Positions 49,179-58,021 of a DNA stretch of 64,000 nt are shown here, in pieces. The notes below the pieces were generated by a model. That model had not been told where the DNA came from. It saw only the letters and a program-made list of their open reading frames with translations, and did not search any database. This DNA comes from Roseibium litorale (GTDB taxonomy: Bacteria > Pseudomonadota > Alphaproteobacteria > Rhizobiales > Stappiaceae): positions 1 through 64,000 of the forward strand of contig NZ_JACYXI010000006.1 in NCBI RefSeq assembly GCF_014842915.1, written 5' to 3'. How positions within the stretch are numbered: position 1 is the stretch's first letter; every line of letters starts with the position of its first letter. The position numbers were made by a program, and so were the translations under genes.

Positions 49179-50793
49179 GGCCTCCAGCTATGACGAGCTG
49201 ATCAGCCGTTTCACCTGGACCATTCCGGACACTTTCAACATCGGCGCAGCCATCTGCGATGAATGGGCTGCGAAAGAGCCGGACCGGGAAGCGCTGGTCT
49301 ATGTTCAGGAGGACGGGGACACCCGGTCCTACAGCTATGGTGACCTGAAGCGTCTGTCGAACCAGCTCGCCTGCCTGCTTGCGAGCGAACATGTCCAGCC
49401 TGGCGACCGGGTTGCCGTGCTCCTGCCCCAGATGCCGGAGACTGCGATTGCCCATATCGCTGCCCTGAAGCTCGGCGCGATCACCATTCCTCTCTTCACG
49501 CTCTTTGGCGAGGAAGCACTCAGCTACCGGCTTGCCAATTCCGGCGCAAAGTTGGTGGTGACGGATGCAGCCGGAGCCGGAAAGATCGCCGCGATCCGCC
49601 ATGAGCTGCCTGACCTGAAGACCGTCTTCTGCACGGATGGTGACCTGCACGGTGCCCGGGATCTCGCCACCGCCATGGCAAATCAGCCGGAACGCTTCGC
49701 ACCTCTCGCCACCCGTCCGGAAGACCCGGCCATCATCATCTACACCTCCGGCACCACAGGCCAGCCCAAGGGTGCCCTGCACGGTCACCGGGTGCTGCTC
49801 GGCCATTTGCCGGGTGTTGAAATGAGCCACGACTTTCTGGGCCAGCCCGGCGACCGGATCTGGACCCCAGCCGACTGGGCGTGGATCGGTGGGCTTCTCG
49901 ACGTGTTGATGCCCGCGCTTTACCTTGGCGTGCCTGTCGTTGCCTGCCGGTTCAAGAAATTTACTCCGGAAGCAGCCTTCGCCCTCATCGAAGCGCAAAA
50001 GGTCCGCAACGCTTTCCTGCCCCCAACGGCTCTCAAGCTGATGCGGCAGGTCGAAGCGCCGGAAACCCGGTGGACGCTCAACATGCGCTCCATCGCTTCG
50101 GGTGGCGAGACGCTCGGAACCGAACTGATCGAATGGGGACGCAAGACCTTCGGGCTGACCATCAACGAATTCTATGGCCAGACCGAATGCAACATGATTG
50201 TCTCCAGCTGCTCGGCCATCATGGAGGCACGCCCCGGCATCATGGGCAGACCTGCCGCCGGACACCGGGTCGATGTGGTCGATGCCAACGGCAACACTGT
50301 TGCAGATCATGAGCTGGGCAACATTGCCGTCAAAAGCCCCGACCCGGTCATGTTCCTTGGCTACTGGAACAATCCGGAGGCCACGGCCGCCAAGTTCGCG
50401 GGTGGCTGGATGCTGACCGGCGATACCGGCGAGCGGGACGAGCAAGGCTGGATCCGTTTTGTTGGCCGGGACGATGATGTCATCACCTCGTCCGGCTACC
50501 GCATCGGACCGGGGGAAATCGAAGACTGCCTGATCCGCCATCCCGCCGTCGCTCTGGCCGGCGTGGTGGGAAAACCGGACGCCCAGCGCACCGAGATCGT
50601 GAAGGCCTACATCGTCCTCAAACAGGGCGTCGAACCGAATGATAAGCTGGCAAAGGAAATAGCAGAGTTCGTCAAGACCCGCCTTGCCGCCCACGAATAT
50701 CCGCGGGAAGTCGCCTTTGTGGACGCCCTGCCCATGACCACCACGGGCAAGGTGATCCGCCGTGAATTGCGCGCCCGCGCTGCCGATGAATAG
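49168..50793 (+). CDS. AMP-dependent acyl-CoA synthetase/ligase
   Basis: A 541-residue adenylate-forming ligase activating a carboxylic acid as its CoA thioester. It has the P-loop IIYTSGTTGQPKGALHGH, motif A5 INEFYGQTECNMIVSS, motif A8 MLTGDTGERDEQGWIRFVGR followed by DDDVITSSGYRIGPGEIED, and the catalytic Lys in TTTGKVIRREL. In this operon the likely substrate is a branched or short-chain acid such as isovalerate, methylcrotonate or acetoacetate; this is inference. ATG 49168 follows GAGGAGGAGG and overlaps the end of mccA by 11 bases, so it is translationally coupled. Confidence 0.9.
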   Translation: MLPEASSYDELISRFTWTIPDTFNIGAAICDEWAAKEPDREALVYVQEDGDTRSYSYGDLKRLSNQLACLLASEHVQPGDRVAVLLPQMPETAIAHIAALKLGAITIPLFTLFGEEALSYRLANSGAKLVVTDAAGAGKIAAIRHELPDLKTVFCTDGDLHGARDLATAMANQPERFAPLATRPEDPAIIIYTSGTTGQPKGALHGHRVLLGHLPGVEMSHDFLGQPGDRIWTPADWAWIGGLLDVLMPALYLGVPVVACRFKKFTPEAAFALIEAQKVRNAFLPPTALKLMRQVEAPETRWTLNMRSIASGGETLGTELIEWGRKTFGLTINEFYGQTECNMIVSSCSAIMEARPGIMGRPAAGHRVDVVDANGNTVADHELGNIAVKSPDPVMFLGYWNNPEATAAKFAGGWMLTGDTGERDEQGWIRFVGRDDDVITSSGYRIGPGEIEDCLIRHPAVALAGVVGKPDAQRTEIVKAYIVLKQGVEPNDKLAKEIAEFVKTRLAAHEYPREVAFVDALPMTTTGKVIRRELRARAADE

Positions 50794-50802
50794 GAAAGCA
50801 GG

Positions 50803-51663
50803 ATGAGCGACTTCGTCACCATCTTCGAAATGGGTCCGCGCGACGGGCTGCAGAACGAAAAGACCTTCGTGCCGACCGCTGACAAGATCCGGCTGGTCGA
50901 CATGCTGACCGAATGCGGCTTCCGCAAGATCGAGGTTACCAGCTTCGTCAGCCCGAAATGGGTGCCCCAGATGGCCGATGCCACTGAGGTGATGGAAGGC
51001 ATCTACCGCCATCCTGCGGTCTGCTACACCGCCCTGACCCCGAACGCCACCGGCTATGCCGCTGCCAAGCGCGTGTCCGCCGACGAGATCGCCGTCTTCG
51101 GCTCCGCCTCGGAAGGCTTCTCAAAGAAGAACATCAATTGCTCCGTGGCGGAGAGTATCGAGCGGTTCAAGCCAGTGATCGAGAAGGCCCACAAGGACCA
51201 TATCCCGGTGCGCGGCTATATCTCCTGCGTGACCGACTGTCCCTACGATGGCCCCACCCCGCCGGAGGCCGTTGCCAAGGTGGCTAAGATCCTGTTCGAC
51301 CTGGGCTGCTATGAAATCTCCCTCGGCGATACCATTGGTGCGGGTACACCCGAGACCATAGGACGGATGCTGGACGCGGTGCTGGCCGAGGTTCCGGCAA
51401 AGCATGTTGCCGGGCATTATCACGACACCAAGGGTCAGGCGCTTGCCAACATCGAAGTGAGCCTCGACAAGGGCCTGCGCACGTTCGATGCCGCCATCGG
51501 CGGTCTGGGTGGCTGCCCCTATGCTCCCGGCGCGAAGGGGAATGTGGCGACGGAAGCGGTCGCCCGTCTGCTGACTGCCAAGGGATATGAGACCGGCCTG
51601 AACATGGAGAAGCTTGCCGCTGCCGCCAGCTTCGCCTTGTCGCTTAGGAGCGCTGACGCATGA
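50803..51663 (+). CDS. mvaB: Hydroxymethylglutaryl-CoA lyase
   Basis: A 286-residue TIM-barrel lyase (LiuE) that splits HMG-CoA into acetyl-CoA and acetoacetate, the last step of leucine degradation. The N-terminal EMGPRDGLQNEKTFVPT, the metal ligands in AGHYHDTKGQALANIEVSL, and the signature GLGGCPYAPGAKGNVATE with the catalytic Cys are intact. Nine bases separate it from the ligase gene, and its stop overlaps the next start in ATGA. Confidence 0.96.
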   Translation: MSDFVTIFEMGPRDGLQNEKTFVPTADKIRLVDMLTECGFRKIEVTSFVSPKWVPQMADATEVMEGIYRHPAVCYTALTPNATGYAAAKRVSADEIAVFGSASEGFSKKNINCSVAESIERFKPVIEKAHKDHIPVRGYISCVTDCPYDGPTPPEAVAKVAKILFDLGCYEISLGDTIGAGTPETIGRMLDAVLAEVPAKHVAGHYHDTKGQALANIEVSLDKGLRTFDAAIGGLGGCPYAPGAKGNVATEAVARLLTAKGYETGLNMEKLAAAASFALSLRSADA

Positions 51664-52442
51664 CCTACGAGACGATTTCCATTGCCACGGATGCGCGCGG
51701 CGTTGCGACCCTCACTCTTAACCGTCCTGACAAGCACAATTCCCTGTCCGCACGGATGATCGATGAGCTGACCCATGCTGCCGCGGAGCTGGGCAGCGAT
51801 CCGGCCGTGCGCGTGGTGGTTCTAACCGGTGCAGGCGCCAGCTTCTGCGCGGGCGGTGACCTTGGCTGGATGCGGGAACAGTTTGATGCGGACCGTCAGA
51901 CCCGCATGGTGGAGGCACAGAAGCTGGCGCATATGCTGCGCGACCTGAACGAGCTGCCGAAGCCTCTGATTGGCCGGGTCCAGGGGCAGGCCTTTGGCGG
52001 CGGCATCGGCATGATGAGCGTCTGCGACACGGTGATTGCCGTTGAGACGGCCAAGTTCGGCCTGACGGAAACCCGACTCGGGCTGATCCCCGCCACCATC
52101 AGCCCCTATGTCCTTGCCCGCATGGGCGAAGGCAAGGCGCGGCGCGTGTTCATGTCCGCAAGGCTCTTCGGAGCAGAAGAAGCGCGGGACCTGGACCTCG
52201 TGGCAAGGGTCGTCTCCGAAGCAGATCTGGATGCAGCGGTGGAAGCCGAAGTGAAGCCCTATCTCTCCGCTGCCCCCGCCGCAGTGGCGGCCTCCAAGGC
52301 TCTGGCCAGATCGCTTGGCCCGGCGATTTCGGTCGATGTGATTGAGGACACGATACGCCGTCTTGCAGATACCTGGGAGACCCCGGAAGCGCAGGAAGGC
52401 ATTCAGGCCTTCTTTGAGAAACGCAAGCCTTCCTGGGCTTGA
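51660..52442 (+). CDS. liuC: Enoyl-CoA hydratase, probably methylglutaconyl-CoA hydratase
   Basis: A 260-residue crotonase-fold enzyme. The oxyanion-hole segments are GAGASFCAGGDLGWM and GQAFGGGIGMMSVCDTVIA, followed by FGLTETRLGLIPATISPYVL, which carries the catalytic glutamates. With MCC and HMG-CoA lyase alongside it most likely hydrates 3-methylglutaconyl-CoA to HMG-CoA (LiuC). It is coupled to mvaB by an ATGA overlap and closes the operon. No isovaleryl-CoA dehydrogenase (liuA) is in this window. Confidence 0.9.
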   Translation: MTYETISIATDARGVATLTLNRPDKHNSLSARMIDELTHAAAELGSDPAVRVVVLTGAGASFCAGGDLGWMREQFDADRQTRMVEAQKLAHMLRDLNELPKPLIGRVQGQAFGGGIGMMSVCDTVIAVETAKFGLTETRLGLIPATISPYVLARMGEGKARRVFMSARLFGAEEARDLDLVARVVSEADLDAAVEAEVKPYLSAAPAAVAASKALARSLGPAISVDVIEDTIRRLADTWETPEAQEGIQAFFEKRKPSWA

Positions 52443-52469
52443 GGCCGCCTCTGCACCCGGAGCCTTGGT

Positions 52470-53294
52470 CTAACGGCGCTGCCTGTTCCGGCGTTCATGG
52501 AACAGCCGCACGGTGTTGGCAATCCGGGCAACATCCAGCTGTTCCGTATTCGTCCCCTCCGGCTTGCCATAAAGGCGCTCCCGGGTCCGGCGAATCTTTT
52601 CCCTCTGCCGGTCGCTGAGGTTCTGGGGCAGGTCCACCCCTGCACGGTCGAGACCGATCAACACCCGTTGCAGATCCGGAATCATTTCGGATGAGAACGC
52701 GAATTGCGTACCGCCGCGCGTGACGAAATTCAGCGTCGTCGTCTCATGTGCATTGGCCAGCATCTCGATCCGCCGCCGGTCATGGATGAACATGGCTGAC
52801 AGCATACCGGCCAGACCGCTGCGGGTGCGCACTTCGCGCAAGCGCACGGCTCCCAGATCCTCATACCTGATCCGGATCTTCATCCCCAGTTGGGTCACCT
52901 CAAAGCCGTTGCCGAAGAACCGCACCCATGAGGTTTCCTGCCGGATTGCGACCATGAAGACAAAGAAGCTCAGGCAGGCGGGAATCAGAAGCACCAGCAT
53001 GACCGCCGCGCCGCCTCCTCCCAATGCCGCACCAAGAAACCCCAGGCAAAATAGCGGAACGCCGACCAGAAAACCCGCCAGATCGATCATGGGTGTAGGC
53101 AGCAGCTGTCCGGGTCTCAATGCGCCGGCAGGCACCTTGGGCCTGGGCATCGCCGCATAGACGCCGACAGCCGCCATCACGCACAAAAGCGCGCTTATCG
53201 GCGAAAGAAAGGTAAAGCCGCCAGTGATCCCAAGGACGAGAAGAGCCATGGGGACCATCCGGCGGAGCAGTTCCAGTCTTGCTGTCTTGCCCAT
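52470..53294 (-). CDS. Conserved hypothetical membrane protein
   Basis: A 274-residue protein with four hydrophobic helices in the first half (two near residues 15-50 and two near 75-125), then a soluble part of about 140 residues. The stretch WVRFFGNGFEVTQLGMKIRI followed by RYEDLGAVRLREV looks like a bacterial PH-like domain; a basic R/K-rich tail ends in RRNRQRR. I do not recognise a named family. ATG 53294 has a perfect GGAGG site. It is convergent with the liu operon, whose last gene ends 27 bases away. Confidence 0.65.
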   Translation of the reverse strand: MGKTARLELLRRMVPMALLVLGITGGFTFLSPISALLCVMAAVGVYAAMPRPKVPAGALRPGQLLPTPMIDLAGFLVGVPLFCLGFLGAALGGGGAAVMLVLLIPACLSFFVFMVAIRQETSWVRFFGNGFEVTQLGMKIRIRYEDLGAVRLREVRTRSGLAGMLSAMFIHDRRRIEMLANAHETTTLNFVTRGGTQFAFSSEMIPDLQRVLIGLDRAGVDLPQNLSDRQREKIRRTRERLYGKPEGTNTEQLDVARIANTVRLFHERRNRQRR

Positions 53295-53520
53295 GTTTCC
53301 TCCGGGTTCAAGCCAACCCGCGTGATTCGCGATGACTTGCGAATTTTGAAACCACTGCAACCAGCCGGTCAAGCTGTCCCGCCGCTACAGTCATAGAGGT
53401 CTATCAGGCAAGACCAGCGTAAGGCGGAAGCCGGCGCAGCCGGGAAGCAAAGAAGTCTATCATGGCACCCTGGGCATCCGGTATCAGTGTCCGCATCAAG
53501 GCCGAAGGAAAGACGCACGC

Positions 53521-54225
53521 ATGCCGATCAGAAACTATTGCTTGTTGAAGGGAAAGGCTTCTGATTTGACCCTGGACGATGACGACATTCCTCACATTGA
53601 AATCCGTGTAGAAGCTGGCTGGACCAGCTATCGCATCGCCGTCAACATCCGATCGCAGCAGCCGCCGCATGATCTGCTATTTGCCGTCAACCGGGATTTC
53701 CAGCATCCCATGTTGCCGGTCTTGCTCGCTCTTCCGGAGGGAATGACGGACATTGCAGAGGACAACCCGCAGCTGGCGCTGGACTATGTGCGCGGAGGCT
53801 TCCTGACGCGGGAAGACATGCAGGTCGCCCCCTGCCAGCGGTCAGGCCCCGGGAATGATCTGCGTGACGTTCTGGAGTCCCTCACCCGCCAGGCCATCGA
53901 CGAAGACCATCACCTCACCTTTTATGCCTTTGGGGAAAGCTGGGGACCGGAGCGTGGCAAGCCGGATCTTTATTTCGGCTTTTCACCCGGCAACGGGCTG
54001 CACAACATCCATATGAACCAGGGCTCCACTGGCAAGCACCTGAAGGACAATGGCCCCAACCAGGATGGCGGGCTTCTGATCCATTCAGAAGAAACCGGAA
54101 AATGGACCGGCATCTTTCTGGCCTTCCAATCCCAAAGCTGGGTGACGGATCCGGAAACAGGAAACCCGCCGCATCACCGCCGGGTTTCCAAGGCTAGGGC
54201 CGAAGATGAGATCCGGAATAGCTGA
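53521..54225 (+). CDS. DUF2278 (YukJ-like) family protein
   Basis: A 234-residue protein. It opens MPIRNYCLLKGKASD, then LLFAVNRDFQHPML, and near the C-terminus GNGLHNIHMNQGS and NQDGGLLIHSEETGKWTGIF, the conserved blocks of DUF2278. The family has no firm function and occurs sporadically in bacteria and fungi. It stands alone; the gene on its 3' side (zinT) is convergent. Confidence 0.75.
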   Translation: MPIRNYCLLKGKASDLTLDDDDIPHIEIRVEAGWTSYRIAVNIRSQQPPHDLLFAVNRDFQHPMLPVLLALPEGMTDIAEDNPQLALDYVRGGFLTREDMQVAPCQRSGPGNDLRDVLESLTRQAIDEDHHLTFYAFGESWGPERGKPDLYFGFSPGNGLHNIHMNQGSTGKHLKDNGPNQDGGLLIHSEETGKWTGIFLAFQSQSWVTDPETGNPPHHRRVSKARAEDEIRNS

Positions 54226-54234
54226 CCTTCAAAG

Positions 54235-54906
54235 TCAATGCGCCAGCATCTCCTGAACGATCTCGCTGCCATTCAGGGACGACGGGTAGTAGGTCGGCCA
54301 GTTGGTCACTTCCTCCAGAAGCGCAGCCCGGTCGTCTCCCCAATAAAGGTGGTAATGATCGGCAGTCTCCGGGGCAATCTTGTGATCGCTGAACTGGATG
54401 AATTCCGGCGCGGCCTCATCGCCACCCGTCTTCTTAAAGACATAACGGACACCGCGGTTTCCGGCCTTGTAGGTCAGGATCTCATAGCCGTCCGGAACAT
54501 AGTCGCCTTTGAGAACCTCGTTTCCCCTGAAGAAACTCACCGAGCCGTCCTTGATCACGATGCGGTCGACGTCCGTCTTGTAGCCAATCTGGTAATATTG
54601 ACGGTATTCCTCTGCGGTCTTTCCCCCATGTTCGGCCTTGTGCGCCATGACCGGGTCAAGCGTGCCTTCGAGAAGGTAGGGATAGACGGACTGCCAGTCA
54701 TTTTCCCAATCGGAAAGCGGCCGCTCCTGGATCTGGCTATCCTCGAAATAGCCCTTGTAGACCTTGTCTGACCCATGAGCTTGGGAATGGCTGTGCGAAT
54801 GATCGTGATCCTTGGACTTGCTGTCCTGAGCAAGTGCTTGCGTTCCGCAAAGAAGCAGGGACGTGAGTGCGAGTGCGCCAATGTGTCTGGTGATCGCGAA
54901 AGGCAT
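54235..54906 (-). CDS. zinT: Zinc-binding periplasmic protein ZinT
   Basis: A 223-residue periplasmic zinc chaperone that supports high-affinity uptake by ZnuABC under zinc starvation. A signal peptide (ALALTSLLLCGTQALA) is followed by a His-rich stretch HDHSHSHSQAH and the lipocalin-like ZinT domain (SDWENDWQSVYPYLLEG, YKTDVDRIVIKD, and the His ligands in ADHYHLYWGD). A near-perfect Zur-type palindrome sits 43 bases upstream of the start, so expression should rise when zinc is low. No znuABC genes are adjacent. Confidence 0.93.
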   Translation of the reverse strand: MPFAITRHIGALALTSLLLCGTQALAQDSKSKDHDHSHSHSQAHGSDKVYKGYFEDSQIQERPLSDWENDWQSVYPYLLEGTLDPVMAHKAEHGGKTAEEYRQYYQIGYKTDVDRIVIKDGSVSFFRGNEVLKGDYVPDGYEILTYKAGNRGVRYVFKKTGGDEAAPEFIQFSDHKIAPETADHYHLYWGDDRAALLEEVTNWPTYYPSSLNGSEIVQEMLAH

Positions 54907-54948
54907 GTCTGGAACCTCAACTGGTTGCCGGTGAGCGGGATTTAGTTA

Positions 54949-54963
54949 CGTTATTACATAACG
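54949..54963 (-). promoter_or_regulatory. Zur box upstream of zinT
   Basis: A 15-base palindrome, CGTTAT-TAC-ATAACG, with perfect 6-base arms. It matches the GTTATnnnATAAC-type sites bound by Zur in alphaproteobacteria and lies at promoter distance from zinT, a known Zur target. Confidence 0.8.
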
Positions 54964-55046
54964 CATTCGATCTAGCTCATCACTCCCGGGCTGGCAACAG
55001 GTCTCCGAAGATTCTGGCGGGATAAATTTGACCGCCCGAAACCAAA

Positions 55047-55070
55047 AAGCCGCCGGGGAACCGGCGGCTT
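55047..55070. terminator. Terminator of the PHP-hydrolase gene
   Basis: A 10-bp perfect stem (AAGCCGCCGG / CCGGCGGCTT) with a 4-base loop is followed by five T on the minus strand, about 80 bases after the PHP-domain gene stop. Confidence 0.85.
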
Positions 55071-55149
55071 GATAGGGATGGAATCCAGGTAGGGTCAACT
55101 GTCCTCGGGATCTGGAGCAAGGCGCCAGGATCGGGGGCCAGCCTCCCCC

Positions 55150-56292
55150 TCAAAACTCCGGGTCGTAGTTGAAATAGATCGGGTTGGAGAGGCCGATCAT
55201 GTTCTGGCTGAGCGCCATGGAATTGGGGACCTCCGGATAGGTGGATTGCGGCCCCTCCACCTCGACGCGGTAGTAGCTTCTTCCGTCGGGAGACGGCGTA
55301 TCGCTGAAACGGACGGTCTGGGTTTCCGGATCGGTCAGCAAGGTCACGAAGTCCTGGCGGTTCTTCACCACCTTGACCCGGTAGACAGCGCCTTTGATGC
55401 CCCCGCCGACAAGCCGGACCTCAAAAGTGATGGCAGCGCCCGTCGGCTTGGCATTGTCGCCCATCATCATGTCCATCCGGCCATCGCCATCCAGATCCGC
55501 ATAGAGCTCGACCCGCGGGTTGAACGGATTGGCGCTGACCGTTGCCCGGCCTTGCACCAGAGCCTCAAGAATGGCGTCCTTGGTCCTCTCTCGGGCAAAG
55601 ATCCAGGTCGTTGGCGTGCCGACATAATTCGCGGTCGCTTCCGGCGTGTTGGGTGTCGTCAGCTCCGGCCTGTCGGGAACACCATGGTGCGCGTCGCTGC
55701 CACCGCGCGCGCCCAGCATGCGCCCGGACAACAGCATGTCGTCCCAGATGCGCACCCCCGGAATGTTCTTGGGCCAGGTGGAACCGTTCCATATCTCAAC
55801 CGAATCGGCCAGGTCGAAGGAATAGCCGTAATGGTTCTTCGTGCTGGGGTGATTGGCCGACATGTGAATGCCGAGCTCTTTCTTGAGCGCCAGCAGGTTC
55901 CAGTCGCGCGCATCCCGGGCGTCGAACACCCGCTGATGATCATAGGGCTCGGCAGACAGGATATTGATATGCCCGCGCGCGGCGGTCAGCTCACCGCCGT
56001 AGAACAGCAGAAGCTTTTCAGACGTGTATTCCGGATCGGCCCAGGTGTGGTTCGCCACATCTCCCTGCACATGCACGTCGTGATCGGTGATCACGAGATA
56101 ATCAAAACCGTGCCGCTCCGCGAAGCCGATGATCTTGCCAACGGAATTGTTGGTCGAATCCGTGCTGTGACAGCAATGAAGATGCCAATCCCCCTTAACC
56201 CAGACGCCCTGCTCGAAACCTGCAACAGGATCAAGAGACGCCGGAATCTTGGGCGCATAGTCAGGTCTTGCTGCCACGCCGGTCTCACTCAT
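55150..56292 (-). CDS. CehA/McbA-type PHP-domain metallohydrolase
   Basis: A 380-residue metal-dependent phosphoesterase-fold enzyme. The first metal motif is KGDWHLHCCHSTDST, the second YLVITDHDVH, and GGELTAARGHINIL and SANHPST plus GGSDAHHG complete the PHP ligand set. The C-terminal third is beta-rich. CehA and McbA hydrolyse carbaryl, but most members of this family have no known substrate. ATG 56292 follows GGGAG; the frame is open 91 codons upstream, where the sequence is not family-like. No signal peptide is seen from this start. Confidence 0.8.
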   Translation of the reverse strand: MSETGVAARPDYAPKIPASLDPVAGFEQGVWVKGDWHLHCCHSTDSTNNSVGKIIGFAERHGFDYLVITDHDVHVQGDVANHTWADPEYTSEKLLLFYGGELTAARGHINILSAEPYDHQRVFDARDARDWNLLALKKELGIHMSANHPSTKNHYGYSFDLADSVEIWNGSTWPKNIPGVRIWDDMLLSGRMLGARGGSDAHHGVPDRPELTTPNTPEATANYVGTPTTWIFARERTKDAILEALVQGRATVSANPFNPRVELYADLDGDGRMDMMMGDNAKPTGAAITFEVRLVGGGIKGAVYRVKVVKNRQDFVTLLTDPETQTVRFSDTPSPDGRSYYRVEVEGPQSTYPEVPNSMALSQNMIGLSNPIYFNYDPEF

Positions 56293-56549
56293 TCTCGCAC
56301 TCCCGCTTTCAGTCAGATCGCTGGAAGCCATTCCGGAAGCCTTTATCCCGGTTCGCTTTCCAGCCCAGATCAAATTTGCCACCGCATAGCATTCCAAGCG
56401 TTTTTTGGGAAATGCGGCCTCTCCTCGTCCCCTCAAAATCGCGATGAACGGCACCTGAACACCAGGTTCAGGCAGGGTTCCGGACGCCGTTGCTAGGTTC
56501 ATCCTGTCTTCAACACAGCGACCCCGCTGACCCAGACAGGAGAATTGAA

Positions 56550-56984
56550 ATGACCCGCAAGGCACTCATCGGAACCGTTGCCGCTCTCGTTATCGGCATT
56601 GCATCTGCTCCCGCCATGGCAGGCGGCATCCACATCGAACAGTTCGGCTACGGCCATTCGGCTGGCGGCAACCAGTCCGGTTTCAACAACCTGATCGGCA
56701 TGTATCAGTCCGGCCACTGGAACAATGCCATCAGCCACCAGTATGGCGGCAACAACACCGCAGCCACCGGTCAGGAAGGCTCTCATCATGCCTCCACCAC
56801 CTGGCAGAACGGATACGGCAATGCCGCTGGCGTTGGTCAGTTCGGGACCGGTCACACCTCCATCCTGACACAGGACGGCAACGGCAATATTGCCGCCGGC
56901 GTTCAGGTCGGCAGCGGCTGCAGCGCCAACGTGTCCCAGAACGGCAGCGGCAATGTCGCAGCCTTCGTCCAGACCTGCCCGTGA
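56550..56984 (+). CDS. Curlin-repeat protein (CsgA-like major subunit)
   Basis: A 144-residue secreted amyloid-type protein. A signal peptide (residues 1-24, ending APAMA) is followed by ten consecutive 11-residue units of the form Q-x-G-x2-N/H-x5 covering residues 31-140 without a gap, then QTCP. In E. coli CsgA each 22-residue repeat holds two such strands, so this corresponds to five curlin repeats. Two Cys, one in unit 9 and one at the C-terminus, are unusual and could form a disulfide. ATG 56550 has an AGGAG site. It is the first gene of a three-gene curli-like set. Confidence 0.88.
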   Translation: MTRKALIGTVAALVIGIASAPAMAGGIHIEQFGYGHSAGGNQSGFNNLIGMYQSGHWNNAISHQYGGNNTAATGQEGSHHASTTWQNGYGNAAGVGQFGTGHTSILTQDGNGNIAAGVQVGSGCSANVSQNGSGNVAAFVQTCP

Positions 56985-57087
56985 CCGCTCACAGGCCCTT
57001 TGCGTGAAGCTGGCGGCACAGGCTGCCGCCGCCACACGCAACCCGGCATAGCTTCCGCCTGAAAGGCTTCAGACAAGGAAACAGATC

Positions 57088-57498
57088 ATGCGTATCGCCC
57101 CTCTCACAATCGCAGCTGGCCTTACCGGCACACTCGCGCTCTTCGCTGCGGGCGGATTGTCAGCAGCCACCCCGGTTTCCGGCACACAAAGCAGCCCGGC
57201 TGCCTGCACCCTGGAGACCAGCACCGAAGGCGGAGTGATCCATGTCACCGCCTATGCAAAACTGCCCGGCGGCGCCAAAGGCCCGCAGACAGCCTCATAC
57301 CGCCTGTCCGTCACGGGCGGCGCGGGAAGCAACAAGACGGATATCTCGCAGGGCGGAGAAGCCAACATTCCGGCCACAGGCCGCGCTCCGCTCGGCCAGC
57401 TCATGCTCTCGCGGGACGGCATCTACGACGCCCGTCTTCAGGTCACCATCGGCACCGTCAACTACCACTGCAACGAAACCATCGGCGGCCGGATCTGA
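57088..57498 (+). CDS. csgH: CsgH-like curli chaperone
   Basis: A 136-residue secreted protein. A signal peptide (around residues 1-26) precedes a beta-rich domain with two Cys (SPAACTLET and NYHCNETIG) likely forming a disulfide, and SYRLSVTGGAGSNKTDISQG. This matches the alphaproteobacterial CsgH family, which binds CsgA in the periplasm and prevents premature amyloid formation. Location between two curlin genes strongly supports this. ATG 57088 is preceded by AAGGAAAC. Confidence 0.82.
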   Translation: MRIAPLTIAAGLTGTLALFAAGGLSAATPVSGTQSSPAACTLETSTEGGVIHVTAYAKLPGGAKGPQTASYRLSVTGGAGSNKTDISQGGEANIPATGRAPLGQLMLSRDGIYDARLQVTIGTVNYHCNETIGGRI

Positions 57499-57548
57499 TC
57501 CCAGATCTGATCCCGGTTCAGATCCGAAGATCACAAGGAGATAGTCCT

Positions 57549-57950
57549 ATGAAAACCCTCACGATGCGCACCCTCGCCCTTGCGGCAATCGCTCTGCCCC
57601 TGGCGGCAGGCAACGCCAATGCCGGCGGAACCTTCTCGATCAGCATCGCACCCCAGTCGGCCGAGCAGGAGCAGGTCATGCGCGCCGGGCTGATGGTCTA
57701 TGGGCTCGTCAATGAAATTCAGGGCAGCGGCATCCGCCAGCGCGGCACGGGCAACTCGGCAGGCTTGCGCCAGCTTGGGTCCGGCAATGCCGGCATCGTT
57801 CATCAGGAAGGCTCCGGCCACAACGGCACGGTCAGCCAGTCCGGCAACAACAATGCCTATGGCCTGTTCCAGTTTGGGCGGAACACCAATGCCCAAGTTT
57901 CCCAGTCCGGCAACGGCGCCACGGGAACAACCTTTCAGTTCGGCTGGTAA
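57549..57950 (+). CDS. Curlin-repeat protein (CsgB-like minor subunit)
   Basis: A 133-residue secreted protein with a signal peptide ending near AGNANA, a 38-residue linker (IAPQSAEQEQVMRAGLMVYG), and then six gap-free 11-residue curlin units (residues 64-129) ending QFGW. The longer N-terminal linker and fewer repeats suggest a nucleator or minor subunit rather than the main fibre protein; this is inference. ATG 57549 follows AAGGAG. It closes the curlin-CsgH-curlin set; no CsgG/E/F genes are in the window. Confidence 0.85.
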   Translation: MKTLTMRTLALAAIALPLAAGNANAGGTFSISIAPQSAEQEQVMRAGLMVYGLVNEIQGSGIRQRGTGNSAGLRQLGSGNAGIVHQEGSGHNGTVSQSGNNNAYGLFQFGRNTNAQVSQSGNGATGTTFQFGW

Positions 57951-58021
57951 GCCTTAATCCGGAACCAGCAAGGCAGGCGCAATCGCCTGCTCCTCCGCAT
58001 TCTGTCAAAAACGGAGAAATC

